A DNA stretch of 55,880 bases, taken from contig KV921116.1 of the NCBI GenBank assembly GCA_002081555.1, positions 1 through 55,880 of the forward strand, written 5' to 3'. The DNA is from Protostelium mycophagum (lineage: Eukaryota > Evosea > Variosea > Protosteliida > Protosteliaceae). The notes below the pieces were generated by a model. It had not been told where the DNA came from. It was given only the letters and a program-made list of their open reading frames with translations, and searched no databases. A program made the translations under genes and the position numbers. How positions within the stretch are numbered: position 1 is the first letter of the stretch; every line of letters starts with the position of its first letter. This document shows positions 38,561-49,506 of the stretch, piece after piece.

Positions 38561-41500
38561 ATGACGAAGTGCCGGGTCGCCCTCGTCTTCGTCGTGTTTC
38601 TAGCATGGTCAGGTCAAGCGAATAACGTCCCTGATGTCAATACACCTGGTTTATATGGTTGGGGAACAACAGCAAGCGGTGAACTTCCACAAGATGGATC
38701 AGATGGAGCTTTGGTCACGCCTACTCTCTTGAAGAGTCTTTCTTCCTTGAATGTCACCGGTGTAGCAGCAGGAGATCAAATATCATTCATAATTGGAGGT
38801 ATGGAGATCTTGTGAAGTTTATTCTTAATGATCGTGCAGGTGGAAACCTCTTTTCTTTTGGACAAGGTGATTGGCTATTGCGGAATCATGCTCAAATATA
38901 TAGGACAAAATGGTTTACTTGGAAATGGAGAACATGAGCAACATGAGGCGAAGACACCCTATGTTCTGAAAGAAATTAGAGATGTTATTCAAGTTTCTGT
39001 TGGCAAAGAACATGTCCTGGCAACAACAGGTTCGCATACTTTCCATCCTGTCGTTTCTTCGATTGAACCAATATGTTTGGTCGTTTGGATTCTGTAAAAA
39101 AACTCACATTTTATAGCGTCAGGGCAGGCTTTGAGGTAACCTTTCGAATTTATTTCTACAGAGCAAGCAGAGAATCAAATGCCCTTCATTTTCCTGCTAA
39201 AAAACATTACAAAAACTTTCATAGTAGGATCAAGACAATTGATACTTGTACATTGTGAATTCTTTTGGAGAAAAAACTGACTGGGGTGGATGAAATGAAA
39301 TAAATGTATCATTAGTTGGGGCCAGGGAGCATCAGGAAAGCTGGGCGACGGTATCAATCTTGACCACGTGACCACTCCAAGAACCGTCAGCTGGCTGTCA
39401 GATGTGACCGTAAATAGGGTGATTTTTTGAAATATTAAAAAGTTGTTTTTCTGGAGATAAATCTTGTTCGAATTGAAAACATAATTTTTTAGATTTTGAA
39501 GGTTGCGGCTGGATGGCAACATTCCTTGTTTCTAACAGGTGAGATCCTTGTATATATATAATATATATAATATATAATATACATAATATCCTTTTCACTC
39601 GCACTTGTAACATCTAAATGTTATTGGATGCACGAAGATGTTATGTGAACCTCCGCGTATAAATTAGTATTGAGGTAGAGCCGCATAATGCATGATTGCA
39701 GTGATGATTGGAATGATGTCTTAAGCATGATGATGTTGTGATGAAGTATAGATTCTGGTCATGTGTATGCTTGTGGATCGGCATCGAACGGGGTTTTGGG
39801 TTTAGGCAATATCAACGAGAACAAATTGATACCAACACTGGTAAATACTGTCATTTTAATTTTTAAATATAAGAATTATTTTGAAATACGAAAATAAATT
39901 GAGTTTTTGAATGCATGACATAAATTTTGTTCGCCATGATAAATATTTTGAATTAACAGTTGATAGATACAATTTCCTGAATCAGTAGGCGTTTCTATTA
40001 TCGCTGCATCCGAAAGGTAAACATAAAATTCATCAGAAAATATGTTTATTTGTTGATCTATAACACCATCTACAACTGACCAAAATAGAATATCTCTGGC
40101 CGTCTCTCTTTCGGGAGATAAATTATTTGCGTGGGGAAATTTGGCGGGAGTTTTGGATGAAACTAAAAATACCCCAACCCTCTTGACTGAAATTTCTGAG
40201 AAACTTCAAGGTAGAAAGATTGTAGATGTCCAAGTGGGCGATCACGTGATGGTTCTACTCGGTACGTAATTACGTCTTTCTTGAAATTTTGCTGATTTCT
40301 CAGACGACGGGACGGTGTTGGCCGCTGGGAACAATGAATTGGGACAATTGTGTTCATCTACAACGGAGAAGAACCGGAACATTCGATTCATGGAATCTGA
40401 ATTGAAAGGTGTAAGAGCTGTCAGCGTCAAGGATAGAAGGACTGTCATGATCACAAGTATGACGTCACCATTATTGTACTGATCATTATATCACACCTCT
40501 ATATCAACAAGAATTGCCTGATATTAATCTACACAGGATCTGGAGAGATCTATGGTTGTGAAGGAGTGCCACTGCTCAAGGGACAGATTACAATCACGAA
40601 TTCTACAACGCCTATCTTAGCAGCGGGGACTACTCACACCCTCTTGTTACTCCCCGACTCCAATCTACAACCCGTCGAATCACATAAATGTCCTCTCATG
40701 ACACCTGTCAAGTGAGTTTTCACGCAACAGAATTCCCGCCAAATATATTAAAACATTATTTTCTGACTGGTTGTAGATGTAAAAATCAGGGAAAATGTCA
40801 GCCAGGACCTGCCTCTTGTGTACAGAAATCTTGCTCACCGATGAAGCCATTTTTGAATTCCGCCGGGGTTTGTGTCTCTTCTCTGGCGGAATGCCTCATC
40901 GCACCTGGAGAACACTCCAAGAATACCACGCAGTGTTGGGATGGCAGTTATAGTGAAGAGTGTTCCCCCACCCCTGCATGCCCCCCAGAGTATCCCAAGA
41001 GGTATGACATCGTCAGATTTGTCATGACGATTCCACGCATTTTTGCACGGTTTATATCTTCAATTTGATGACATGTTGCGGCGATTACAAATAAACCTGG
41101 CAAATATTCGAACTTATTCACTGTTGTAGATGCCAGAATGGCTGTGTGGTCGAGACAGAAGATTGCACAGCGGCCTCATGCTCAGGGACCAATATTTTGT
41201 GCCCTGACGGTCGTTGCGTAAGCAACGGAACATCATGTGGAGAGTACAACGGATGCCCCCTCAATCAAATACAGGTCCGTTGTAGATCATCATATTCACC
41301 GAAAATTCATTAAAATATCGCAGTGTCCCACGGGAAAATGTGTGTTAAATATGAGTCTATGTGAATGTGAAGATGACAAACTACAATGCTTTGACAGCAC
41401 TTGCTCCGCAACTTGTGACAAGGTAATTCAAGATGACGTTTTTGTAGTGTTCTTGCCACAATAGAAAATCTCTGTAAAATGCAATTCAAGTTGTATTTGC

Positions 41501-42581
41501 AGTAAGAGGAACTCACGTCCTCTGACTGCAAAAATGCCAAAAAAACATTTATTTTTTTGAATAAAACTAAAATGACCAAATGCAGGCACCAGCTCAGCAA
41601 AAGATTGTAGAATTCTTCATGACTATTCAAAACGACATCAACAAAGAGATCCAACTTTACTCGGAAAATTCAGCCACGTCATCACTGTGGACCGTAACTG
41701 TTTTACCGGACAAAGGACACCCTATGAGCACCATCAATTTTAAGTCTGGTACAGAAATCCATATCGTTCGGAGAACTGTATTATTTGTTTGAAACTCAAA
41801 GACTTCAACTGTGACGCAGAAACGTCAAAATCTCAAACTTTGGAATTAAAAATAACATCTCTGCAGTTTCCGACTCGGCGTTGACAGAAAGAATGACATA
41901 TATGAAGGAAGATTGGAGGATCATCTCCCCACTCTTTTATTTTGTTGATAGTGAGTAGATATATCGTTGTAGATCTGTATTTTAATGTTCTGAATTCAGA
42001 TGTATTTGGAAACAGAGGTAGAGCCGTGAGTTTACGCTGTCCCGTTGTAGTTCCGTCAGATAATCCAGGTGTGTCCGATCGAACGATATTTTGGTAATTA
42101 CGAAAAAGTTTGCAATTTGATGATGAAATATTCTGCTATTTGATTGACGATGTGAGGTGCCTATGCATGTCTAGCAACCTTCACACAAACTGGACTAACA
42201 TGCCTGACTTCAAGTCCTTCTACAACGGTAGATAATGGCGTCATCATAGCCTCTACAGTAATTTTCTTTCGAATTTTTTCTGATTAATTTTGTCCAGCGG
42301 GAGATCAGAATCGGACCAGGGATTTATTTTTATCTTTTTGGAAAAGATCTTCCGACTGGCAAAAAGATCATCTCCTCAGGTAAATTCATATTCAAAATCT
42401 ATTTTTTGGTGGGAAAGCTGAACCGACAGGGATCTCTTTTTGGACATTATTATGGGTCTTGTTGACAGTCTTCTTCATCATGGTCTTTGTGGGGAGCATC
42501 CATTACCTTTACAACAAATTCAATAAGAAGGCTGAACCAGAGGACACAATAGAATTGGTCGTCTCGGCACAACATCCATAA
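38561..42581 (+). CDS. RCC1-repeat type I transmembrane protein
   Basis: A signal peptide (MTKCRVALVFVVFLAWSGQA) precedes about six RCC1 blades: GLYGWGTTASGELPQDGS, NLFSFGQGQNGLLGNGEHE, SWGQGASGKLGDGINLDH, HVYACGSASNGVLGLGNINE, KLFAWGNLAGVL and TVLAAGNNELGQLCSST. A Cys-rich stalk (about 40780-41420) follows with CKNQGKCQPGPASC, CWDGSYSEEC, CQNGCVVETEDC, CPDGRC and CPTGKC. Next come a non-Cys region starting APAQQKIVEFFMT, one transmembrane helix near 42440-42520 (LLTVFFIMVFVGSIHYLY) and a tail of about 25 residues ending SAQHP. This is the architecture of a cell-surface receptor or adhesin, unlike nuclear RCC1. The ligand is unknown. Several introns have GTTGTAG|AT acceptors (near 40780, 41130). 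Confidence 0.82.
39551..39595. repeat. TA-rich microsatellite in an intron of the RCC1 gene
   Basis: An imperfect run of TA and TAA units about 45 bases long, in the intron that follows the exon ending LKVAAGWQHSLFLT. A simple repeat with no function seen. Confidence 0.85.
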
Positions 42582-42625
42582 ATAATAAATGTTGAGATAT
42601 TTGTTGGATTGATAGTCTCACAATC

Positions 42626-42917
42626 TCATTCCCAAGTTGCAATTCCCCTCACTTGCTTGGAGAGCTCCTCCATAGGCTTTGGCAGAAGATAAAATAGTCG
42701 ATTGATTTCAAAAGTAGAAATATGATGATAAAAATAATGAAAACAAATCCAGATGAATGTTTATTGATTTTTCGATGATTTGTACCTTGAGATCCCGGTG
42801 TGCATCACCATACACTTTTTCTTCCTTCAATGAGAGCGATTCAGACCTTACATTTTGCGAAAATATTGAAGTCGCACTTGAATCTAGAAGCACACTTGAG
42901 TCCAGACTCATACTCAT
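42626..42917 (-). CDS. Small uncharacterised protein (or C-terminal exons of a larger gene)
   Basis: ATG at 42917 opens MSMSLDSSVLLDSSATSIFS, then ESLSLKEEKVYGDAHRDLK. Removing an intron (AAG|gtacaa...ccaaag) joins it to PMEELSKQVRGIATWE and a stop at 42626. The product would be about 60 residues, hydrophilic and Ser-rich at the start. The stop lies 45 bases from the stop of the RCC1 gene on the other strand. No family recognised. It may be the last exons of a gene whose earlier exons lie at 42995-43291. Confidence 0.4.
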
Positions 42918-42994
42918 TTTCTACGCCATTTTTGTGATTTGAAAGGTGAGGTGTACAGCTTTCCATCCATTCGAATTCTGTAAAATATTCCTAG

Positions 42995-43291
42995 CTGTCC
43001 GTGGATGAAGCATGTCCACAATGGGCTTGGTTGCACCCAAATTTTTCCTTTGCGAGTTCTTCCGGTGCATCCAATCCTCTGGAGTATTTGGTTATTAATA
43101 TCTGACAATGAATGGCACTGAATAGTGTCAATGTTGGCATAATCGGAGATGACATCTCCGGCATTCCTTTATCCTTTGGCCAAAAACACTTTGAAAGCAC
43201 TTTCTCCTCCTTTCTGGCGGCCTTCTCACTCAGTCCCGTCCTCACGTCTGATGCGAGAGAAGCAGGCGGTCCCGTCGGTCATCCGTGACAT
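42995..43291 (-). CDS. Possible upstream exons or separate small gene
   Basis: ATG at 43291 opens MSRMTDGTACFSRIR before a good donor (AGAC|gtgagg). Two alternative frames beyond it look partly coding (KAARKEEKVLSKCFWPKDKG or RRRKCFQSVFGQRIKECRR), and I cannot choose between them. It could be the 5' end of the small gene at 42626. Confidence 0.22.
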
Positions 43292-43580
43292 ACAATATTG
43301 ATGATGATTTGACATGACAATCTACATTTGACAGTATTTGCCGTGATTGTCCTCTTATAGTTGCGATTTCAAAAAGGTGTCGCGCTTATCACCGTGCCCC
43401 GCACCGTTTACTACGCAGAGTCGGACAGCTGCAATTGTTCATGGAATCGTGAGATAGAAAACAACCAGTTTCTCGTATTATTTTTCAGACAGCGAATTCT
43501 CATTCTGGTTGCGAGCACCACACGACCCCAATCCCCAGTTATCTTATTTAGAAGAACCCCACAACCACCTCTGATCTCAT
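43292..43580. other. Intergenic region between divergent genes, possible 5' exon
   Basis: The plus strand contains a GT-AG intron-like segment (gtgagatag...ttttcag at about 43449-43489) with open frames on either side, so an untranslated or unrecognised 5' exon of the next gene may lie here. An in-frame TGA just before 43581 prevents extending that coding frame upstream. Confidence 0.3.
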
Positions 43581-44281
43581 ATGATGCCATCTATTAACTG
43601 GGTCTACAAAAGAGGCAGACAGATAATTGATGAACCTTCTGCAGAGGTCAGTTGCTGTGATAATTATGTTCTGATCCATGATCAGGAAGTCAAAATTGAT
43701 CCAGTTTCCATTCCAGAGCCACCTCTTAAGATTGCCAAAACAACTTTAACAACTGACACACTTCCTCGGAAGACGGCGACCGAAGTCCCTCGACTTCCGC
43801 CGATGGACAGACTGAGTTATCCACCCCTTTATCCTCCCCTCCCTCCCTCGCTCCTTCCCCCGACATGGTCCGCTCCCATTTATGTGGACCACTTCAATCG
43901 ACCAGTGGGCTTCTATCCTGTTCAGAACCAAGCCATTCCCATCATAACAAGACCAAAAGAATTGGCATCACAAGTCCTGCCACAGACTCAGCCTGCAAAT
44001 CAAACAAAAAAGAAAGCAAAGAAGGTGATCCACAGAAGTACAAAAGAGAAGGTACAGCAATGGTTCAACGCCCACTCCAAGTCACAAGGTCACAATCTCC
44101 CAGAGGTATATTTTCAAGGAAAAAGAGATGGAGCTTTACTGAACTTTTGCAGAAATTGGGAGTAGAGCCTGGAATTCTTCCAGAGAAATTGACTGGTTCG
44201 CCTCCACAACGACCTAAAACACCACCATCTACAACACAGGACCCCTTGAAGGTTCTGTCTGAGTGTACACAATCTCCATAA
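43581..44281 (+). CDS. Uncharacterised proline-rich basic protein
   Basis: Starts MMPSINWVYKRGRQIIDEPS and continues through a low-complexity Pro-rich stretch (LSYPPLYPPLPPSLLPPTW) and a basic segment (KKKAKKVIHRSTKEKVQQWF, then NAHSKSQGHNLPE). One intron (CCAGAG|gtatat...ttgcag) joins to KLGVEPGILPEKLTG and a Pro/Thr tail. About 220 residues. The basic cluster could be a nuclear localisation signal. No domain recognised. Its last 53 coding bases overlap the opposite-strand gene at 44229. Confidence 0.6.
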
Positions 44282-44671
44282 TAATTTTCCCATGAACGGG
44301 ATTGCATTTGATGCATCGAAATTTTGAATAAAAAGAAGAGTCTGAAAGTAAAGAGTTTGTTTCAACTTCTACCGATCTTGCTCGCCGAAAGTGATTCGTG
44401 ATCGGACCACAGTAGATTTTGAAAAATATTGCCACAGCGCCAGCACTTTTTCACATTTGTCTTGCCTTTCAAAACCACACCTTCAGAAGACTGTTTGTTA
44501 GAGGGAAAAATTATATCGTACCTTCCTTCGTTTCAAGTAAGTCGAATTGATGATTGATCTGTTTGATGAGATGAGATCCATAATCAAGGTGGACTCTGAA
44601 GACACTCTACAAGTTGGTGTTCAAAAGGATCCACTTTACCTTTGGTAAAAAAGACGTGTGAGTCTATCCAT
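44229..44671 (-). CDS. Candidate RNase P/MRP zinc-ribbon subunit (Rpr2/Rpp21/Snm1-like)
   Basis: Four exons joined by introns of about 31-35 nt: MDRLTRLFYQRVSSESTLIM, LISSNRSIINSTYLKRRK, then SSEGVVLKGKTNVKKCWRCG, and after gtagaag...ctttcag SSFYSKFRCIKCNPVHGK. Two CxxC knuckles (CWRC and CIKC) spaced about 35 residues apart follow an N-terminal helical segment with LFYQ and a basic KRRK. Rpr2/Rpp21 proteins have this layout (helices, basic patch, CxxC-x(n)-CxxC) and bind the RNA of RNase P or MRP. The match is by pattern only. The proposed stop at 44229 is the TAG inside a GTTGTAG word and lies within the opposite gene's coding region. It starts 78 bases after VPS55 on the same strand. Confidence 0.45.
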
Positions 44672-44748
44672 CGGAGACGATTTTTGATTGTACAGAAGGG
44701 AGAAATCGATCTGGTTGTACATGTGGATACAGTTGTAGACAGACAGAT

Positions 44749-45313
44749 TTATTGTTCTTCTTCAGGGTGAAACCTTCTTATGTAAAATAAAAGGGTGGCA
44801 TAGACAATGATGCCCCCAGCAATAGACAAACCGAGTGCAGGAAGTTGTATCTACGAAGTAATTATTTCCTTCAGACAACGGACTTCAATACTCACAATGT
44901 CGGCGTGTGCCAAGACAGCAGGAAGTCCGAAGCCACTGATGACCAGAGCACCAGTCAAAAAATATCCCATGTCTCTGAAAGAACTGGAGTTTGTGAACAA
45001 AATGTCATTTTGATAATAAATGAAACTGCTCACTTTGAATTATCGAATACGTCTGTTGTGCATCTTCCAAAGATGAAGTTCGGTAGTGGTGCCAGGAAAT
45101 ATGTAATCACTAATGTAAATCAACTTCTGATGAAAACAGGATCACCATCTCACCAACAATGATGGGAAGCCAATTATGCCACAAGATGCAGGCCAAAAGA
45201 TTCAAGACTACTCCTACACAGATACATAACGCTAAAATAACCACACTGGTCGAAATTAGCTTGATTGTGAGCAAACAACTCCCAATACCACTCACACTGC
45301 AATAATTAGACAC
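44749..45313 (-). CDS. VPS55: VPS55/LEPROT endosomal membrane protein
   Basis: VPS55 (animal LEPROT/OB-RGRP) works with VPS68 in endosome-to-vacuole or lysosome sorting. Four exons joined by gtgag introns give four transmembrane helices: LISTSVVILALCICVGVVLN, LACILWHNWLPIIV, then VITYFLAPLPNFIFGRC with TDVFDNS, then FRDMGYFLTGALVISGFGLP, and IQLPALGLSIAGGIIVYATL. The signatures LAPLPN and FLTGALVISGFGLP match yeast VPS55 (LAPIPN, FLTGMLVTSGIALP). The length of about 130 residues is normal. The end is RRFHPEEEQ with a stop at 44749. The start is uncertain: MSNYCSVSG at 45313 is in frame; an upstream ATG at about 45370 (MEEDGSINIK, followed by gtgag) is attractive, but the splice would not keep frame. 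Confidence 0.88.
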
Positions 45314-45795
45314 ATGTTGGCGTAGTATATATATATGTTCTCACCTTTTATGTTTATTGAGCCATCTTCTTCCATGTTCCTCTGATATGCGCAGTCTTAA
45401 TTCTGAATCATACGGAGGAAAAGTTTCTATGGATCGAAAGTTTGTTCCTTTTCGCGAATTCCTTGAAGACAAGCGATTTTATTTTTGTTTTATTGAAAGA
45501 GAGCAATTGATGATTCCCTCTGTTGAACAAGATAAAATTAAATATCTTATCGCTACAAACCCAATAGATATTTGTCTAACAATTGCAAGTCAATATTTGT
45601 GTAAACTTTGCATTGAGGGGATTCTTTAACGTAAAAATTCGAGAAAAGAGACACCGTACAATACATGATTAATCATGGAAAAGCATATTCAACAAAACTT
45701 CAGTGTCTTCTTGAAAAATGGGCCAAAAATTTGATTATTTCGTTGTAGTTCACCAACATTTCGAGATCTCCCGCTCTTTCTAATCAGATATCACC
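45314..45795. other. Divergent promoter region of VPS55 and NUP62/NSP1
   Basis: About 480 bases between divergent genes. It contains a TATATATATA run near 45325 and an AT-rich 90-codon plus-strand frame (45357-45629) with no recognisable motif or splice support. Both promoters must lie here. Confidence 0.4.
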
Positions 45796-48700
45796 ATGTC
45801 GCAAGGTCAGTTCTTTGTCTTGTGATCAGGGACCATATTAAATACATTCAGGATTTAATTTTGGAGGCGCAGGTGGATCAGCATTTGGTGGATTTGGTGC
45901 GGGCACTGGTAATATTCGATGTGATTTAGGTGAATCACAAATGAATATTCACAGGAGCTGCCTCTACACCTGGCTTTAGTTTCGGAGGTGCTTCTGCATT
46001 TGGTGCTGCAACTGGTGCTGCTCCTGCATTTGGTGCAACAGGTGATAACGTTATAAATAAGCATCTTCCCATGTTTGACTGTATCACCCTTGATCTGGCC
46101 TGATCTTCCGAAAAAGAAGTTGTTAATGTTTCATGTTTTGTTAGGTGTATTTTATACGGTGATGTTGAAGAGCTGCGATATATATACAAAACATGAGAGA
46201 CAAGATCATCATTTCTGCACAAATTTAATTTTTTTTAACAATTTCGGTGTTCTGATCATCACCAGCTTTCGGTGCCCCTGCTAATTCTGCCTTTGGTGCT
46301 CCATCTACCACTTCAGCTTTCACTTTTGGAGCTGCTGCTAATCAAACTACCGCCACAACAACACCCTTTGGAGCGGCAGCACCAGCATTTGGTGCAGCAG
46401 CATCAGCACCAACGCCTGCATTTGGTGCAGCAACTACAACACCCGCATTCGGGGCAGCAGCAACACCCGCATTTGGTGCAGCAACTACAGCACCAGCATT
46501 CGGGGCAGCAGCAACACCCGCGTTTGGTGCAGCAACTACAACACCTGCTTTTGGCACAACTGCAGCACCTGCTTTTGGTGCAGCAGCAACACCCGCGTTT
46601 GGTGCAGCAACTACAACACCTGCATTTGGCGCAGCAACACCAGCACCTGCATTTGGCGCAGCAGCAGCAACCCCAGCATTTGGTGCAGCAACTACAACCC
46701 CCGCTTTCGGCGCAGCAGCTCCAGCACCCTCTTTTGGCGCGGCAGGATCAACTCCTGCTTTTGGCGCAGCAGCAGCAACCCCAGCATTTGGTGCAGCAAC
46801 TACAACTCCTGCTTTTGGCGCAGCAGCAGCACCAGCATTCGGCGCAGCAACACCCGCATTTGGCGCAGCAGCATCAGCACCTGCATTCGGCGCAGCAACT
46901 ACAACACCCGCATTTGGTGCAACCGCGGCTCCCACCTTTGGTGCGGCAGCTTCGACTCCCGCTTTCGGCGCAACCGCAGCTCCCACCTTTGGTGCGGCAG
47001 CTTCGACCCCCGCTTTCGGCGCGGCAACTACAACACCCGCATTTGGAGCGGCAGCTACAACACCCGCTTTCGGCGCGGCAGCTTCAACACCCGCATTTGG
47101 AGCGGCAGCTACAACACCCGCATTTGGCGCAGCAACTACAGCACCCGCATTTGGCACCGCTGCAACGCCTGCTTTCGGTGCGGCAGCTTCGACCCCCGCT
47201 TTCGGTGCTGCAACTACAACACCTGCTCTTGGTGCATCTACAATCCCTGCTTTCGGTGCGGCAGCCCCTGCTTTTGGTGCCACCACACCCGCAGCAACAC
47301 CCGCAGCAACACCCGCCTTTGGTGCCAATACAACTGCGACACCGTCCTTTGGTGTATCTACTGCTCCAGCCGGAACTACAGCTGCGATTCCAACACCAGC
47401 CCTTGGTGGTTTCGGGGCTTTCACAGCCTCAACAGCACCCACCACAACCGCATCTACAACTCCGGCACTCGCCTTCGGCGCAGTAGCTCCAGCACCTGCC
47501 TTCGGCGCCACTGCTGCATCTACAGCCCCCTCAACCACAATTGGTTTTGCTGGATTAGCCACAAAGCAGAAGGCCCCTGCCACCCCTTATCTGGATTCCT
47601 CCTCCACCGGCTTGCCCACAACATTAGCGAGTGCACCATCTATAACCCCTTCATTTGGTGCATCATCTACAACCCCTTCATTTGGCGCATCATCTGCCCC
47701 AGCCGCAACCAATTTTTCACTCGGCGCAGGTGTGTTCTCCATTTTTAAATTTATATTGACATCATCGTGAAGCCCCCTCCACTCTGTTAGGCACAACCCC
47801 AGCTCCTCCCGCTTTTGGTGCGTCCACAGGTGCGGCAGCTGGTACATCATCTACCCCCTCTTTTGGTCCTTCTACAACTGCCTCTACAACACCTTCTGTT
47901 ACTTTTACAACCGGTACTTGACTGAATAGAAGATAAAAGCTTAACATTGATAGGTACGGGTGCCGCTCCTTCGACCACTGTTGCAGGTATGTTTATTTAC
48001 AAATTCAAATTCTAATGTTTAGCGGCAACCACTTCGACCGCGCCGACACTCTCCTTTGCATCGCCTTCTCTTGGCGGCACAACTGCGTCCACAACAACAC
48101 CAGCCACCACCAGCACAACCACAAGTAATTTATCTAAAACCTTAGTTCTTCATTGACCCAAATCAGCACCCTTCACCACTACATTGTCGACGGCAACTAC
48201 AACTGCAGCTACACCTGCCGCTGGAGCTTCTGCACCAAAGCCATCAGGTATATTGAGTTTGAGACGGTACAATCATTTATGATATCACAGATCCCACTGC
48301 AGCATTGTGGGGCAAAAATCTCAACGATATCATAAATGATTGGAACAATGATTTGGAACAGCAAGTGAGGGCTTTCTCGCGCCAAGCCCAGACTGTCGCA
48401 AAATGGGACAGTGACATTCGTGAAAATGAAGAGAAGGTGATGCCAGATTATGCGGTGTCATGCTGACCAGTTGTAGATCAAGATATTATACAACGAATAT
48501 GTCAAAGTGAAGGCAGTGCAAGACAATCTAGACAATAATTTGAATATAATTCAAGCTCAGCAGAGAGAACTGGGAAATCTACTCACACAATTGGAACACG
48601 AGGTGAGTTATGAAACCAATCGTAGATGCTCACGATACGTTCTAGATAGCCAGTACACCCTCCGATGCTGCTTTGAGACCAGAAGACTCTGAGAGACAGA

Positions 48701-49077
48701 TGGGGTGAGCGTGACCTTCCGAAATTTCATTTAGATTTCACTGAAACTTCTAGGTACAAGACTGCAGAGGAAGTGAACAGACAATTGGATGCAGTGTCAC
48801 TCACTCTGAAAGACACAGTCAAGCGCATAAATGAAAAGCAGAGCCGTGGCAGTGAGCAGAACAAGGTGAACTAAATTATTATTTTCACTTTGATAAACAA
48901 CACTCATACAAATAGTTTGCACAAATCACTAAAATACTCAACTACCAGCTCAATGCGTTGCACAATGTGGAGCAGAGTTCCGTGAAGCTGTACGGAAAGA
49001 TGCAGGAGATTTCCAAAGACATGAGAAATATTGAACACGAAGTGGAAAGCAACAGAACCCCCAGAAGAGATTACTAA
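45796..49077 (+). CDS. NUP62: FG nucleoporin NSP1/NUP62
   Basis: Central-channel nucleoporin; the FG region forms the permeability barrier and the coiled coil assembles with NUP54/NUP58-type partners. Start MSQ, then spliced FNFGGAGGSAFGG and STPGFSFGGASAFG. A very long FG region (to about 48250) is built from units of (A/T)PAFGAA(A/T), more than 50 by eye, with TTT linkers. The C-terminal NSP1-type coiled coil is clear: AALWGKNLNDIINDWNNDLE, FSRQAQTVAKWDSDI, YNEYVKVKAVQDNLDNNLNI, QAQQRELGNLLTQLEHEV, then QLNALHNVEQSSVKLYGKMQ, ending RTPRRDY. The human/yeast pattern of LNKW...QATQVNAWD...QKELEDLL is matched. The repeat region is also open in two other frames. Confidence 0.92.
46265..47740 (+). 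repeat. Coding tandem repeat of the FG nucleoporin
   Basis: Degenerate units of about 24-36 bases with the core GCATTTGGTGCAGCA or GCTTTCGGCGCAGC, separated by ACTACAACACC-type linkers. The codon pattern GCN-TTY-GGN-GCN removes stops from the antisense and +1 frames, which explains open frames of over 400 codons there. Confidence 0.9.
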
Positions 49078-49506
49078 ATACACTTTAATGTGATATGAAA
49101 TTACATCTTCATCATTCTTTGCAATATTTTTGGGCATCACTCAGGCCATTCGAATCTGCTCATCATATCACACTGAATGCTCACTTCCTGTGATCAGTAA
49201 AACACATTTGTAAGCTTTTGTGCGCTCTAAGCATGCTCTGTACAGATGGTGAAAATCACTGCTTGCTTGCTGAACCACAAAGTGATGAGGTAAGCATTAT
49301 TGTGTGCTTTGTGTTTCTCTATGTGTCTGCTCAGAACATGCTGTGCACACCTCCCACACACCTCTATTATAACCTGTACAGACTATAACAACACTTTACA
49401 GACTGAGTTGTAGATAAATAGAAGGAAAGGGCTTTGCAGAATCTTCTCGGAAGTTTTTGGTAGAAATTTTAGATGATTTTGGTGATATTACCACAACACA
49501 CACATC
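49078..49506. other. Intergenic region between NUP62 and CWC25
   Basis: About 430 bases holding the NUP62 3' end and CWC25 promoter. One copy of the dispersed motif (GAGTTGTAGATAA near 49405) lies about 100 bases before the CWC25 start. No coding frame supported. Confidence 0.45.

Larger units (their letters stand above)
1124..40467. repeat. Dispersed palindrome TGACGTCA
   Basis: Fourteen copies at about 1124, 13548, 15531, 18739, 19634, 20647, 26895, 28202, 28554, 28967, 33098, 34691, 35720 and 40460; under one is expected. Most are extended to GATGACGTCATC or a close variant. They occur in introns and in exons. The word equals the bZIP/CREB site, but the positions inside genes do not suggest promoters. 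Confidence 0.8.

Noticed and set aside
45340-45375. Upstream ATG (MEEDGSINIK) as the first exon of VPS55
   Set aside because: The donor is good, but the only nearby acceptor puts a stop immediately after the junction.
45357-45629. Open frame of 90 codons between VPS55 and NUP62
   Set aside because: AT-rich, no motif, no splice sites, and it lies in the shared promoter region. Not excluded, but unsupported.
46342-47583. Antisense 413-codon open frame and 404-codon shifted sense frame
   Set aside because: They are shadows of the FG repeat. The true frame (PAFGAA) connects by splicing to the conserved coiled coil; the others connect to nothing.
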